Below are positions 9,352 through 19,031 of a stretch of 64,000 nt of DNA, piece by piece. Within the stretch, counting starts at the first letter, position 1. Each line of letters begins with the position of its first letter. The notes beneath the pieces were generated by a model. The model did no database searches. It saw only the letters and a program-made list of their open reading frames with translations, and was not told where the DNA came from. This DNA comes from Flavivirga spongiicola (GTDB lineage: Bacteria; Bacteroidota; Bacteroidia; Flavobacteriales; Flavobacteriaceae): the NCBI RefSeq assembly GCF_030540825.1, contig NZ_JAUOEO010000001.1:3485001-3549000 (forward strand), given 5' to 3'. The translations under genes were made by a program, and so were the position numbers.

Positions 9352-10746
9352 ATGAGAAAATCAATAGTTTTACTTTCATGCTTGCTGGCATGTACTTATT
9401 TATATGCCCAAAATACGTTAAAACAATCGAAACCCAATATCATTATATTATTCACAGATGATCAAGGGTATGGAGATGTAGGAAGTTATGGAGCGAAAGA
9501 CATTAAAACACCTAATCTAGACAAGATGGCTGCTGAAGGTGTAAGATTTACTAACTTTTATGTAGCAGCTTCATCCTGTACACCATCTAGAGCAGCATTG
9601 CTTACAGGGTGTTATCCTCAACGAGTTGGATTACCGGCTGTTGTCGACGACTTGTCTAATAAAGGCCTTAGTTCTGCAGAGTTTACTATAGCCGATTATC
9701 TTAAACAGAATGGCTATGCAACAGGTATGTTTGGCAAATGGCACTTAGGACATCATCCAGAATTTATGCCAACAAGACACGGTTTTACCGAGTTTTATGG
9801 TATCCCTTATTCTATGGATATGTGGCCATTTCATCCCAAACCAAGCCATCAATATCCCCAAGTTCCTGTGTATTCTAATGAAACTGTGGTGGAATATAAT
9901 CCAAATGTCAATCAAATGACAACAGTTTTTACAGAAAAATCAGTTGATTTTATAAAGAGAAATAGTAACCAGCCCTTTATGTTATACCTTCCCTACTCTC
10001 AACCACATGTACCATTAGGGGTTTCTGATAAATTTAAAGGAAAATCTGATGGAGGACTTTACGGGGATGTTATTATGGAAATAGATTGGTCTGTTGGAGA
10101 AATTATTAAAGCGGTTGATGCTGCTGGAATTTCTGAAAACACGCTTATTTTATTTACGTCAGACAATGGACCATGGCTTACCTACGGAAATCATGCTGGA
10201 TCTTCAGGAGGATTACGAGAAGGTAAAGGGACTGTATTTGGTGGCGGACAAAAAGTACCATTTTTGGCAAGAATGCCAGGAAGCATTCCTGCAGGTAGAG
10301 TGGAAAATCAAATGGCTACGGCTATGGATATTTTGCCAACAGTATTAGGAATAACCAATACTTCAATGCCAAGAATGAATCCTATGGATGGACAGGATAT
10401 ATGGCCATTATTAACAAAAAAAGATAAGATAACAAGCAAGCCTTTTTTCTTTGTAAAAGGTAATGAAGTACAGGCAGTAAGAGATGGAAAGTGGAAATTG
10501 CACCTACCACACAAATATCGTGTTACACTAGTTAAAGGCAATAATGGGCTGGTAGGCAAACAGGATAATTTTGGAGGGACTATAGAATTGTCACTTTATA
10601 ACATAGAAAAAGATCCTGCTGAATCTAGAAATCTGGCAGGAAAAAATCCTAAAATAGTAAAGCGATTAAGAGGTTTAATAGAGGCATTTAAAGAAGATCT
10701 AGAACAGAATAGCCGACCAGCGGGTATTGTGAAAAAGAAACTTTAA
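9352..10746 (+). CDS. Sulfatase, S1 family (formylglycine type), ARSA-like
   Basis: The 464-residue secreted hydrolase removes sulfate esters. The formylglycine motif is CTPSR with Cys76; metal-binding DDQGYGD follows the signal peptide MRKSIVLLSCLLACTYLYAQ. Other conserved parts are GKWHLG and TSDNGPW, then HAGSSGGLREGKGTVFGGG as in arylsulfatase-A-like enzymes. I chose ATG 9352 because a full signal peptide begins there; an upstream in-frame ATG at 9262 would read through the duplicated 5' end in the wrong frame. Sulfated substrate and position are unknown. Maturation needs a formylglycine-generating enzyme, which is not in the window. Confidence 0.92.
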   Translation: MRKSIVLLSCLLACTYLYAQNTLKQSKPNIIILFTDDQGYGDVGSYGAKDIKTPNLDKMAAEGVRFTNFYVAASSCTPSRAALLTGCYPQRVGLPAVVDDLSNKGLSSAEFTIADYLKQNGYATGMFGKWHLGHHPEFMPTRHGFTEFYGIPYSMDMWPFHPKPSHQYPQVPVYSNETVVEYNPNVNQMTTVFTEKSVDFIKRNSNQPFMLYLPYSQPHVPLGVSDKFKGKSDGGLYGDVIMEIDWSVGEIIKAVDAAGISENTLILFTSDNGPWLTYGNHAGSSGGLREGKGTVFGGGQKVPFLARMPGSIPAGRVENQMATAMDILPTVLGITNTSMPRMNPMDGQDIWPLLTKKDKITSKPFFFVKGNEVQAVRDGKWKLHLPHKYRVTLVKGNNGLVGKQDNFGGTIELSLYNIEKDPAESRNLAGKNPKIVKRLRGLIEAFKEDLEQNSRPAGIVKKKL

Positions 10747-10786
10747 ATAAATTAAATAGTAGTTATTACTATGATAATAAGTTTTT

Positions 10787-10869
10787 TGTCATGTCGACAG
10801 AGCGAAGTATGAGCGACGAGACATCTCAGAAAGATGAGATCCCTCCTCGTTCCTCGTTCGGAATGACAA
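10787..10869. repeat. Palindromic GTCAT...ATGAC element (copy A)
   Basis: This 83-bp intergenic palindrome has outer arms TTGTCAT (10787-10793) and ATGACAA (10863-10869) and an inner hairpin CATCT/AGATG. It belongs to the same loose family as the elements near 12.6, 16.2, 43.2 and 53.2 kb. It lies between two sulfatase genes and would form a long hairpin in the transcript. Confidence 0.6.
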
Positions 10870-10974
10870 GAATAATACTTAATTTATCTATTATGAATGT
10901 GTCATAATTCGAGCTCAGGTTAATATTAAGAAAGCCAATTATATAAAATCGTTATAAAAAATAAAAGTAAACAT

Positions 10975-12564
10975 ATGGAAAGCCCCTTTTTTAAATTTTA
11001 CATTTTATTTGCCCTTGTTGTTTTTCAATGGTCTTGTACTTCAGTTAAAAAAGAAGTAAAAACGGCCATTGAAAAAAAACCTAACATTATATTTATCATG
11101 TCAGATGACCATGCTACAAATGCTATTTCAGCATATGGTTCTAGATTGGCATCAGTATCACAAACACCAAATATAGATCGTTTAGCAAAAGAAGGCGCTA
11201 TTCTTAATAATTGTTTTACGTCAAATTCAATCTGTACACCAAGTAGAGCATCGATCCTTACGGGAGAATATAGCCATAATAATGGTGTTAAAACTTTAAA
11301 TGACGATTTAGATCCCAATAAAAAGCATTTAGCGCACTATTTTCAGGAAGCAGGTTATCATACCGCTGTCATAGGTAAATGGCATTTGCATACAGAACCT
11401 CAGGGATTTGATCATTGGCAAGTTTTACCGCGTCAGGGCTTATATTTTAATCCGGAATTTAAGTTGAAAGGGCTTGACGAGAAGCGTCATTATAATCAGA
11501 GAGAGAAAAAAAAATATGAAGGTTATGTAACCGATGTTATTACTGACCTCTCTCTTGATTGGATGAAAAATAGAAATGATGATAAACCTTTCATGTTAAT
11601 GATGCACCATAAAGCACCACATGCACTATGGGAATATCATCCAAAATACGAACATTTGTTTGATGGGCAGATTATACCTGAACCAGAGAGTCTGTTTGAA
11701 GATAAATCCCATCGGGCACAAGAGACTGTTAAGAAAGAGAATACCTTAGTAAGGTTAGGTCAACGTATGAGTGGCCAGATAAAAATATCTTCAGTACACG
11801 ATTATAAAGAATGGCCTACAGGTAAATTGGATGTAGAAGGGTTGAGCAAAGAAGACATTATAAAAGCAACCTACCAAAAGTATTTAAAGGACTATTTAAG
11901 AGTCATAGCATCAGTAGATGAAAGTATTGGACGTGTATTAGAGTATTTAGATAAAAATGGTCTGGCAGAAAACACGATTGTAATCTATACTTCAGATCAG
12001 GGAATGTTTCTTGGGGAACACCAATATCTTGATAAACGTTGGATTTTTGAAGAATCTTTACGCATGCCATTTTTAGTACGTTGGCCAGGTAAAATAACAC
12101 CAAACAATAAGGTTGACGAATTAGTTAGTAATGTCGATTTTGCACCAACCTTATTAGATGCTATCAATCAGAAAATACCAGAGAATATGCAGGGAAGTAG
12201 TTTTTTACCTATTCTGAAAGATGAAAAAGTGGAGCATTGGCAAGCATCTATTTATTATAGATATTGGATGCATAGAGATATGACTCCAGCTCATTTTGGT
12301 ATTAGAACAAATGATTATAAGCTTATTTTTTACTACGGAATGAATTTAGATACCAATAGTTATAACCATGCCAATTCGCAACCTACTTGGGAACTTTACG
12401 ATTTAAAAAAAGATCCTTTGGAAATGAATAATGTATATGGAGATAAAACATACGCTTCGGTAATTTCTGATTTGAAAAAACAAATGCTTAAAAAAAGAGA
12501 AGCCATTGGTGATGTTGACAGCAAGTTTCCAGAAGTTACTGAAGAGTTGATAAAAGACTATTAA
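10975..12564 (+). CDS. Sulfatase, S1 family, N-acetylglucosamine-6-sulfatase-like
   Basis: This 529-residue lipoprotein sulfatase (Cys21 after FQWS) has the formylglycine motif CTPSR at Cys87, metal ligands in SDDHATNAISAYG, GKWHLHTEPQGFDHW and the C-terminal metal site TSDQGMFLGEH. The order and wording of these blocks resemble S1 subfamily 11 (GlcNAc-6-O-sulfatases), but I assign that only tentatively. It is one of three similar sulfatases here, with those at 38747 and 47689. It is co-directional with the lyase at 12834, and each gap on either side of it carries a palindromic element. Confidence 0.9.
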   Translation: MESPFFKFYILFALVVFQWSCTSVKKEVKTAIEKKPNIIFIMSDDHATNAISAYGSRLASVSQTPNIDRLAKEGAILNNCFTSNSICTPSRASILTGEYSHNNGVKTLNDDLDPNKKHLAHYFQEAGYHTAVIGKWHLHTEPQGFDHWQVLPRQGLYFNPEFKLKGLDEKRHYNQREKKKYEGYVTDVITDLSLDWMKNRNDDKPFMLMMHHKAPHALWEYHPKYEHLFDGQIIPEPESLFEDKSHRAQETVKKENTLVRLGQRMSGQIKISSVHDYKEWPTGKLDVEGLSKEDIIKATYQKYLKDYLRVIASVDESIGRVLEYLDKNGLAENTIVIYTSDQGMFLGEHQYLDKRWIFEESLRMPFLVRWPGKITPNNKVDELVSNVDFAPTLLDAINQKIPENMQGSSFLPILKDEKVEHWQASIYYRYWMHRDMTPAHFGIRTNDYKLIFYYGMNLDTNSYNHANSQPTWELYDLKKDPLEMNNVYGDKTYASVISDLKKQMLKKREAIGDVDSKFPEVTEELIKDY

Positions 12565-12595
12565 ATTGTCAATGAATTAGAGAGTAAAAGAAAAC

Positions 12596-12725
12596 GAAGC
12601 TGTCTAAAAAGTGTCATCCTATGTTTGTAAAAGGGAAGAATCTTATATCCCTATACATCATTATATTTTTAAGAGATTCTTCGCTACGCTCTGAATGACA
12701 AAATATATTACTTTTTAGACAACCT
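12596..12725. mobile_element. MITE-like palindromic element (copy B)
   Basis: The ends are imperfect inverted repeats: GCTGTCTAAAAAGT on the left and ACTTTTTAGACAACCT on the right. Inside, GAAGAATCTTATAT (12635) and AAGAGATTCTTC (ending 12682) form a second inverted pair. No ORF is present. The arrangement is that of a non-autonomous miniature element with terminal repeats. Copy C at 16149 shares both arms and core. Confidence 0.6.
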
Positions 12726-12751
12726 ATAGGTTTCTCTTTAAAGCGCATGTT

Positions 12752-12785
12752 ATGAGTTTAACCTATTAAGATAAATAAAACTCAT
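12752..12785 (+). promoter_or_regulatory. Inverted repeat upstream of the secreted lyase gene
   Basis: ATGAGTTT (12752-12759) pairs with AAACTCAT (12778-12785) across an 18-nt loop, 48 bp before the lyase ATG. It may be a leader hairpin or chance in AT-rich sequence; no function is evident. Confidence 0.25.
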
Positions 12786-12833
12786 GCTAAAATAATTATT
12801 GAACCTACAAATAACTAACCTACACAATATAAA

Positions 12834-15800
12834 ATGGAAGCAATAAAAAAAATAATATTACTCGTAATATGTTTGGTCAGCTTAAATTTAATACAAGCCC
12901 AAGAAGTCTTATTTGCCAATTATTTTGATATTGAAACCAATCAAAGCGAAGGTACTACTGTAACTGGAAAAATCAATTTAAAAAGTAATAAAGATGTTGA
13001 TATTAGTCCAATTCCTGGTACCTATCAATTTTCTATCGATACTGGAGATACAGATATTTTTGAAATAGAAACCCATTTTGATAATAAAGGAAGGGTTTTT
13101 GGAGTATTAAAAGTGGCTACTGGTAAAAATTCAGGAAGCGCACAAGATTATAATTTGACCATTGTGCTAAAAGATGGAACGACTACTAAGGCTACAAAAA
13201 GCATCATTGTTCATGTGGTGTCTAAGACCTTATGGACAGAATTGGTAGAACACTATACTCCAATTACAATTTCGGAATCCAGATTGTATGGACGAACAAA
13301 GTTTTCAGAAAGCGAGTTGACTACTTACATTACAGAGCTCGAGAATAATAATGGGCAGTTTACAGTTTTCTCTTTTTATGGAGCCCATCCATCATCTTTT
13401 AGTGGTAAAGATTTAGAAAAAGAATGGCAAGATGCCTCAGAATTAATTGGCGGATTAGGATACGCTTATGCCAAATCTACCGTTTATGGTATTCCGAGTG
13501 GGAATAGCACTAATATGGAGCGTTTAAAGCGCGTTATCTATAAAGCATTATTACAATATATGAGTAATGTGCCTGTTTATGGTGATGATGTGCTTGTTGG
13601 AGGAAATCCAATAGGAACGGAATTAGGAGATGGCTTTAGTAGAATGAACGAATATGGATATGTAAGTCATAGTTTTTTAACCCATCAATGGCGTGCTATT
13701 GATGCTTTGGGAGCTCCTTTATTACATGTTTGGCCAGAATTGTTGCAAGATATAGAGAATAGTGATACCGAAGCACAAAACGTGTTTGATGGTGTCATGC
13801 GCTTTCATCAATTATTTTTCTCTATTGTTCATGATTTAAGAGACATGAATAACGACTTTGGAAGATGGAGAACGATTTCTGATTTAAACTATTCTGAAGG
13901 CGCATTTTCTGATGCCAATATAGGGCACCGTATGCGTACTTTAATGACCATGCCAATACTTTGGGCAGATTATAACAGACCTATAACATATGTACCTTAT
14001 TGGTATGATGATTATTATGATGGCACTGCATTTGATGGAAAGACCTTTGGACATGATTGGTCGCCTAATGGCGTGCTTGCAGATGTAAGGCATTGGTGTA
14101 ATAGACTGTCCACACCAACTCATGATTATAATCAATCAGGCTTTCATCCAGATGGTACAGTCACCCATCACTTAGGTCATGATGCTTCTGATGTTGCTAT
14201 GTTTGCTTATGGTTTTGAATGGCTTACTACTAATAATGAAGCCTTCAAATATTTTAAAAATACACCTTTTCCAATAGCGGATAAAAACTATCAATTTGTG
14301 TCTGATCGTCTGGATTATTCTTATAGAAGAATGCTGTATAAAAACTCCTTGGACTTTTTAGTTACAGGGCGTAGTTTCTTTTCAGATTTATCCAATTTTG
14401 GAACTAAGCATGTAAAAAAAGCAATTTCAAATATGATTGCAGAAAAAGGATCGTCAACAGTTATTACTAATGAATCGGAACTTTTAAGTTTAGAAACGAA
14501 TTTAAACAATGGGTCACATACCCATACCGAAACGACTTCATTTTGGAATGCCGATTATTTAGTACACCGAAACGAAACAGGTGCAAATAATTATTATTTT
14601 TCTGTAAAACATAAATCAATAAGAACTTCAGGAGCTGAAGATTTTAGTAAAATACGAAAATCATGGCATGCAGGAAGTGGCCCTTTTTTATTGCGTGTGG
14701 ATGGCGATGAATATGATGTAAATGTCCTGAAGAATTTTGATTGGCATGTTGTACCAGGTGTTACTGAAGCTTGGCGTACTGATGCTATGCCAACTGGTGC
14801 GGCATCTGATGCAAAACCAGGGGGGAATGATTTCTCTGGTGTTTTAGCAGATGGAAGCTATGGCATGTCAGGTTATCATCATAAGCCCATAGATACTTAT
14901 ACTACTGCCGAAGCACTAAAATCCTATCATTTAATAGGGAATTCAGGTACGGCCTTAGGGAGTGTTATAAAGAGAAAAAGCACATCATCCGGAACTAACG
15001 AAATTGTAACCACTATAGACCAATCTGAACAATTAGGAACAATTACCTATAATATTAACGGAACAACAAAGACGATTACCGATGGTACAAGTGTTAATTT
15101 AGTGGAACCTTTAACGGGCTCAACGTGGATTCATCATAACAATAAGGGGTATTTAATAATTCCTAAAACTGGTCAGAATTTATTAATAAAAACAGGAAGC
15201 CATATTAATATCACAGCAACTGATTTAGGGCTTTCTCAAAGTATAAATTATATTTTGGCTCTAGATCATGGAGTAAATCCGGCTTTAGAAGCTAAAGATG
15301 GTTATGAATATGTGATGGTTGCTAATGCAGACTTAGCAGATATGCCTAATATTTTATCATCCTATATGGTAAATACTAAAAGCTATATTTCCGAAGGAAA
15401 TTATCATGCCATAACCAATACTAGCGAAAATGTTAAGCAGGTTTCTTTTTATCAGGCTACACGTGCTAATTTGGATGGAGGTGAATTCATAGAAGTAGAT
15501 AAACCTGCTTTGGTAATGATTAAAGAGCTGACAGATGATATTCGTTTAACTATAGTAGATCCTCTACATGATTTAAATACTTCTGAGATAACAGTGAAGA
15601 TTTCTGAAATACTTGAAGAAGATACTTATAGCTATAATTTGGCGGGAATAGCACCCGTAGCTGGAGAATCTGTTGTAGTGACTTCAAATGGAACAACTGA
15701 ATCTACTATTGTAATTTCCCTTCCTGATACAGGCGACGGTCTTTTGTATAATTACCAAGAGCAAATGTATGCTGGTTCACCAATTGTATTGACTTTAAAG

Positions 15801-16088
15801 AAGAATGATTCCCTTTCGGTAAATAGCCCAGATGAGGTGACAAATTCAAAAGTTAAAATTTACCCCATTCCAATAAAGGACTATAGTGTAGTTGAAACAA
15901 ATGATGGCAGTTTTATTCAAAAAATTGATACCTATGATGTATTAGGAAAGCAGTTGTTTTCTAAAACGTATGATGGTCAGAGCTCTAAAGTTAAATTAGT
16001 ACATAATAATCAGTTGTTACATCAAAACCAAATGCTTATTCATTGCATTGAAACAACAAAAGCAACGGTATTTATAAAAACGTTTTGA
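12834..16088 (+). CDS. Polysaccharide lyase family 8-like, secreted by type IX system
   Basis: The 1084-residue protein has a signal peptide (to about residue 22, LNLIQAQ), a beta-sandwich-like N-terminal region (about 25-130), an alpha-toroid resembling chondroitin AC/hyaluronate-type lyases (about 140-530), and a beta-rich C-terminal region. The block GFHPDGTVTHHLGHDASDVAMF followed by AYGFEW near residues 440-460 holds the candidate catalytic His and Tyr. The last 80 residues (KVKIYPIPIKDYSVVE, YDVLGKQLFSKTY) are a type A sorting domain for type IX secretion, so the enzyme is released or anchored outside the cell. It should produce unsaturated oligomers for SusC import. Substrate could be a chondroitin- or hyaluronan-like polymer; family is inferred, not computed. 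Confidence 0.75.
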   Translation: MEAIKKIILLVICLVSLNLIQAQEVLFANYFDIETNQSEGTTVTGKINLKSNKDVDISPIPGTYQFSIDTGDTDIFEIETHFDNKGRVFGVLKVATGKNSGSAQDYNLTIVLKDGTTTKATKSIIVHVVSKTLWTELVEHYTPITISESRLYGRTKFSESELTTYITELENNNGQFTVFSFYGAHPSSFSGKDLEKEWQDASELIGGLGYAYAKSTVYGIPSGNSTNMERLKRVIYKALLQYMSNVPVYGDDVLVGGNPIGTELGDGFSRMNEYGYVSHSFLTHQWRAIDALGAPLLHVWPELLQDIENSDTEAQNVFDGVMRFHQLFFSIVHDLRDMNNDFGRWRTISDLNYSEGAFSDANIGHRMRTLMTMPILWADYNRPITYVPYWYDDYYDGTAFDGKTFGHDWSPNGVLADVRHWCNRLSTPTHDYNQSGFHPDGTVTHHLGHDASDVAMFAYGFEWLTTNNEAFKYFKNTPFPIADKNYQFVSDRLDYSYRRMLYKNSLDFLVTGRSFFSDLSNFGTKHVKKAISNMIAEKGSSTVITNESELLSLETNLNNGSHTHTETTSFWNADYLVHRNETGANNYYFSVKHKSIRTSGAEDFSKIRKSWHAGSGPFLLRVDGDEYDVNVLKNFDWHVVPGVTEAWRTDAMPTGAASDAKPGGNDFSGVLADGSYGMSGYHHKPIDTYTTAEALKSYHLIGNSGTALGSVIKRKSTSSGTNEIVTTIDQSEQLGTITYNINGTTKTITDGTSVNLVEPLTGSTWIHHNNKGYLIIPKTGQNLLIKTGSHINITATDLGLSQSINYILALDHGVNPALEAKDGYEYVMVANADLADMPNILSSYMVNTKSYISEGNYHAITNTSENVKQVSFYQATRANLDGGEFIEVDKPALVMIKELTDDIRLTIVDPLHDLNTSEITVKISEILEEDTYSYNLAGIAPVAGESVVVTSNGTTESTIVISLPDTGDGLLYNYQEQMYAGSPIVLTLKKNDSLSVNSPDEVTNSKVKIYPIPIKDYSVVETNDGSFIQKIDTYDVLGKQLFSKTYDGQSSKVKLVHNNQLLHQNQMLIHCIETTKATVFIKTF

Positions 16089-16148
16089 GTCAACACATAA
16101 TGCCATCTCTATCATAAGAATGAGGTATATAATTCTATTAATTCATTG

Positions 16149-16292
16149 AAAAATGAGGCTGTATAAAAAAGTAATATATTTTGTCATTCAGAGCATAGCG
16201 AAGAATCTTATATTCGTATAAATAAACACATTATATTTTTAAGAGATTCTTCATTGCATTCTGAATGACACTTTTTAGGCAGCCTCATTTTT
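16149..16292. mobile_element. MITE-like palindromic element (copy C)
   Basis: The terminal arms AAAAATGAGGCTGT and GCAGCCTCATTTTT are near-perfect inverted repeats, with a long internal palindrome. The core GAAGAATCTTATAT...AAGAGATTCTTC (16200-16252) is in the same orientation as in copy B, but the flanking arms are swapped: AATATATTTTGTCATTCAGAG is on the left here and its complement is on the right in copy B. It occupies most of the 358-bp gap between two convergent lyase genes and may serve both as a terminator. Confidence 0.65.
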
Positions 16293-16344
16293 ATGCTTTG
16301 AACTAGTAGAAACTAATTCAAATTATTTATATCGTATTTTATAA

Positions 16345-16360
16345 CAGAACAGGGATAAGA
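16345..16360. promoter_or_regulatory. Sequence shared with the CBM9 gene upstream region
   Basis: CAGAACAGGGATAAGA here and CAGAACAGGTATAAGA at 22562-22577 match at 15 of 16 bases. The rest of this gap (16293-16446) holds only a weak hairpin, GACAC/GTGTC at 16374-16389, beyond the stop of the - strand lyase. The role of the shared 16-mer is unknown. Confidence 0.3.
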
Positions 16361-16446
16361 CGTTAGGGTATCAGACACTTTTTCGTGTCATGGATTTGAT
16401 ATATATCCTGATAAAAAATAGAAACCATTCCTGAATCAATCAAGTT

Positions 16447-18951
16447 TTAAAGCATACTGGAAAGGCTTATTTTTAATCCTTTTCCATCAAAGCACTCAAA
16501 ACGAATTTTAGTTTCTTCGGTCGAAGACGAAACAACAGTCGCTCCTTTTCCTGAAACGATTTCCCATTTACCAACCAATGTTAATACTACAGGTTGTACT
16601 GTGGATTTAGCATGTAAGGTTTCTTTAGTAGAAAGATCTCTATACTTAAATGATCCCTCAATTTTACCTAATTCTGGATTCATCACAGTCAGATTTATTT
16701 TATTTTCACTCAGTTTCTTTACCATGGCCATACAAGGCACATCTGTTTTATCTATTAACTGCCCAGTAGAAGTATTAGCGCTCATCATTGCATAGCCAGT
16801 CACTTTATTAGGTGTGTATTCTACAATATGAGCTTTACCATCATGTTTATGAATGTTGAATAATGTTGTCGAGTTCTTTTTTAAATTGTTAGCGCCTTCC
16901 TGTCCGCCATTCACTTCAATATAGTATTCGTATTTCTCATCAGATGGGTTTTTACCATGCAAAAATCTGGCCGAAATATAGTTTTTACTAAATTCCTTTA
17001 GACCTGTGTGGTCGGGCATTGTTTGTTCTTTTCTTTCTATACTAAAACGGCCATTATTAGGTGTGTAAAAAGCATTACCAACAGCATCGGTTACTGAAAC
17101 TGGTTCTCCTTTTTTAATGATAGTTCGATCTACCCTCGTAATAGTTTGCCCATTTAGATATGTTACAGTCGATTCACTTTCCATAGCTGTTTGAAAAACA
17201 GTCGTGTGCATATCATAGTTTTCCCCACTTGATCTTATTCCAGAACCTATTCCTACAATATAATTCTCAAAATAGAACACCGATTTATCAGCTTCCATAG
17301 AATTTCTGTTATCTCTATATTGCATGGAGGATAAAGCGTGGCTCTCATCTATATTAACGCCACCTACAAACACGTTTTTGGAAAATATCCTTTGTTGTTT
17401 TGAAGGCACGTCTGCTATCGGCTCATTTAAGGCTGTGGTGCCTGGTACACGTCGCCAATCCCATCCTTTTTTTGAAATTCCACTTGATTCTTCACTTACA
17501 GGAGTGCCACCATTTAAAATGGTTAATGCTCCAGCTCCGGAATATTTACCATAGATATTTTCATGTTTATCCACAGGACCTTCATAATCCCATAAATATT
17601 TACCTAAGCCTTTCCATATGACAGCCCATTCACCTTTTCTATGAACCGACATTCCTGCATAATTAAAATACCAGTGCCCATTAGGAGCGGGTTCGGCCTG
17701 ACCACCCGCCTGTAATTGATTTACCATATGTTCTAAAGCTCCCATTGTGTGCATATAACCTTTGGCAGGACTTGATCGCTCTATTAATTCATTAAACTTA
17801 TAATAAGAAGGATCCCAATATCTTAAAAAAGCCCCCTGTAATTCATCACTATAAGGGCTTTTAATTTTAGCCATTTGTGCAAAAGAAGACGTTAAAAATA
17901 AAGCTTTATCAAAATGTGCTGCTCTACCGGAAACACCTCTGTGACAATCATACTTATTGGTGTAAATTCTAGCTGCTAATAATGCTTTGGAAATGTTTTT
18001 AATACTCATTTTATTTGGGCTGTAATGTGTTCCAGCCAAGGCATATACCATCGCTGAAGCTCCTTGTAAGGCTTCATTGCCATAACTGGATACATAGGGG
18101 TTTTTATGATGGTTGGTTGTAAAGTCAGATTTTATGAAATCAGCAAAGCCGTCTGCAATAGTCAAGGCTTTATTAACAAGCTTTAATATATAATCCATTT
18201 CCTTTTCACGCTTTGGTCCAGATGGTAAAGACAGTACATAACAAAGTCTACTTTGTAAAAGCCCAATGACCATATCTGAATTTAAACCTCCAACTTCCCA
18301 TAAAGCGGGCGTATCGAACTTTGGACCGAGAACTTCAGTGGCATGATCTAAAGTACTTAACTCTCTCTCTAAAATCCCTGCTTCGGCCAATACGTCACGA
18401 AGCATAAATACAGCAACTCCATAGGGGCCTAATCTATTACCATAAGTGCCGCCTAAACCTATCACACCTGTTGTTTTATAATGTTTTAGGTCTTTCCACC
18501 CCATGTCTGTAGATGCATTCCACCCAGTTTTATTTAATTGATTGAAAATATTTAAAATGTCTTTTTTGAGGGTAGGTGATTTGTAATCTGGATTGGGATC
18601 GTTTTTTGGACCTTCTAGGTTATAACTTAATGTCATTGGAAATAGAACATTACGCCATATTCTACTTCTACTACTTAGAGTTGATGTGTTTTTCAATGAT
18701 TTTGCAAATTGTCTACGGGCAATTTTGGCGAGTTTTAATATACTTTTGTAGCGCTGATTTATATATTTATTAGTGTAATCCATAGAAGAACTTCCCAGCA
18801 ACCAATTATAATATTTCACTTCGATTTCATCTACTTTGTCATTTACTTTATCATTATGCGGAACCCTACTTGTATTACAGGCCAAACATAATAGTAACAA
18901 AATATAGAAGCATTTCTTTTTAACAATGGTTTTATAATGTACTTTCTTCAT
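16447..18951 (-). CDS. Polysaccharide lyase family 8-like lipoprotein (chondroitin ABC lyase type)
   Basis: This 834-residue lipoprotein (CLAC, Cys25) resembles the toroid and beta-sandwich parts of chondroitin ABC-type lyases. Around residues 275-310 KSDFTTNHHKNPYVSSYGNE carries His and Tyr in the position expected for catalysis. CHRGVSGRAAHF may contain the conserved Arg. The central beta-domain has WYFNYAGMSVHRKGEWAVIW and GAGALTILNGGTPVSEESSG, and the end has a small beta domain. It lacks a type IX tail, so it probably works on the surface or in the periplasm, downstream of the secreted lyase. It is the last gene of the CBM9 - GH63-like - lyase run. Substrate is not proven. Confidence 0.72.
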   Translation of the reverse strand: MKKVHYKTIVKKKCFYILLLLCLACNTSRVPHNDKVNDKVDEIEVKYYNWLLGSSSMDYTNKYINQRYKSILKLAKIARRQFAKSLKNTSTLSSRSRIWRNVLFPMTLSYNLEGPKNDPNPDYKSPTLKKDILNIFNQLNKTGWNASTDMGWKDLKHYKTTGVIGLGGTYGNRLGPYGVAVFMLRDVLAEAGILERELSTLDHATEVLGPKFDTPALWEVGGLNSDMVIGLLQSRLCYVLSLPSGPKREKEMDYILKLVNKALTIADGFADFIKSDFTTNHHKNPYVSSYGNEALQGASAMVYALAGTHYSPNKMSIKNISKALLAARIYTNKYDCHRGVSGRAAHFDKALFLTSSFAQMAKIKSPYSDELQGAFLRYWDPSYYKFNELIERSSPAKGYMHTMGALEHMVNQLQAGGQAEPAPNGHWYFNYAGMSVHRKGEWAVIWKGLGKYLWDYEGPVDKHENIYGKYSGAGALTILNGGTPVSEESSGISKKGWDWRRVPGTTALNEPIADVPSKQQRIFSKNVFVGGVNIDESHALSSMQYRDNRNSMEADKSVFYFENYIVGIGSGIRSSGENYDMHTTVFQTAMESESTVTYLNGQTITRVDRTIIKKGEPVSVTDAVGNAFYTPNNGRFSIERKEQTMPDHTGLKEFSKNYISARFLHGKNPSDEKYEYYIEVNGGQEGANNLKKNSTTLFNIHKHDGKAHIVEYTPNKVTGYAMMSANTSTGQLIDKTDVPCMAMVKKLSENKINLTVMNPELGKIEGSFKYRDLSTKETLHAKSTVQPVVLTLVGKWEIVSGKGATVVSSSTEETKIRFECFDGKGLKISLSSML

Positions 18952-19031
18952 AGTTGCTATCTTTTAATTTTATTGTGACAATGGTCTTTATTCATTTTTT
19001 TGTTAGTCTTCGAAGTTCGTCTGATACATGT

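Noticed and set aside
12596..16292. Repeats B and C as a CRISPR array or composite transposon ends
   Set aside because: There are only two copies with inverted-repeat structure and no spacers; no transposase lies between them, only an ordinary lyase gene.
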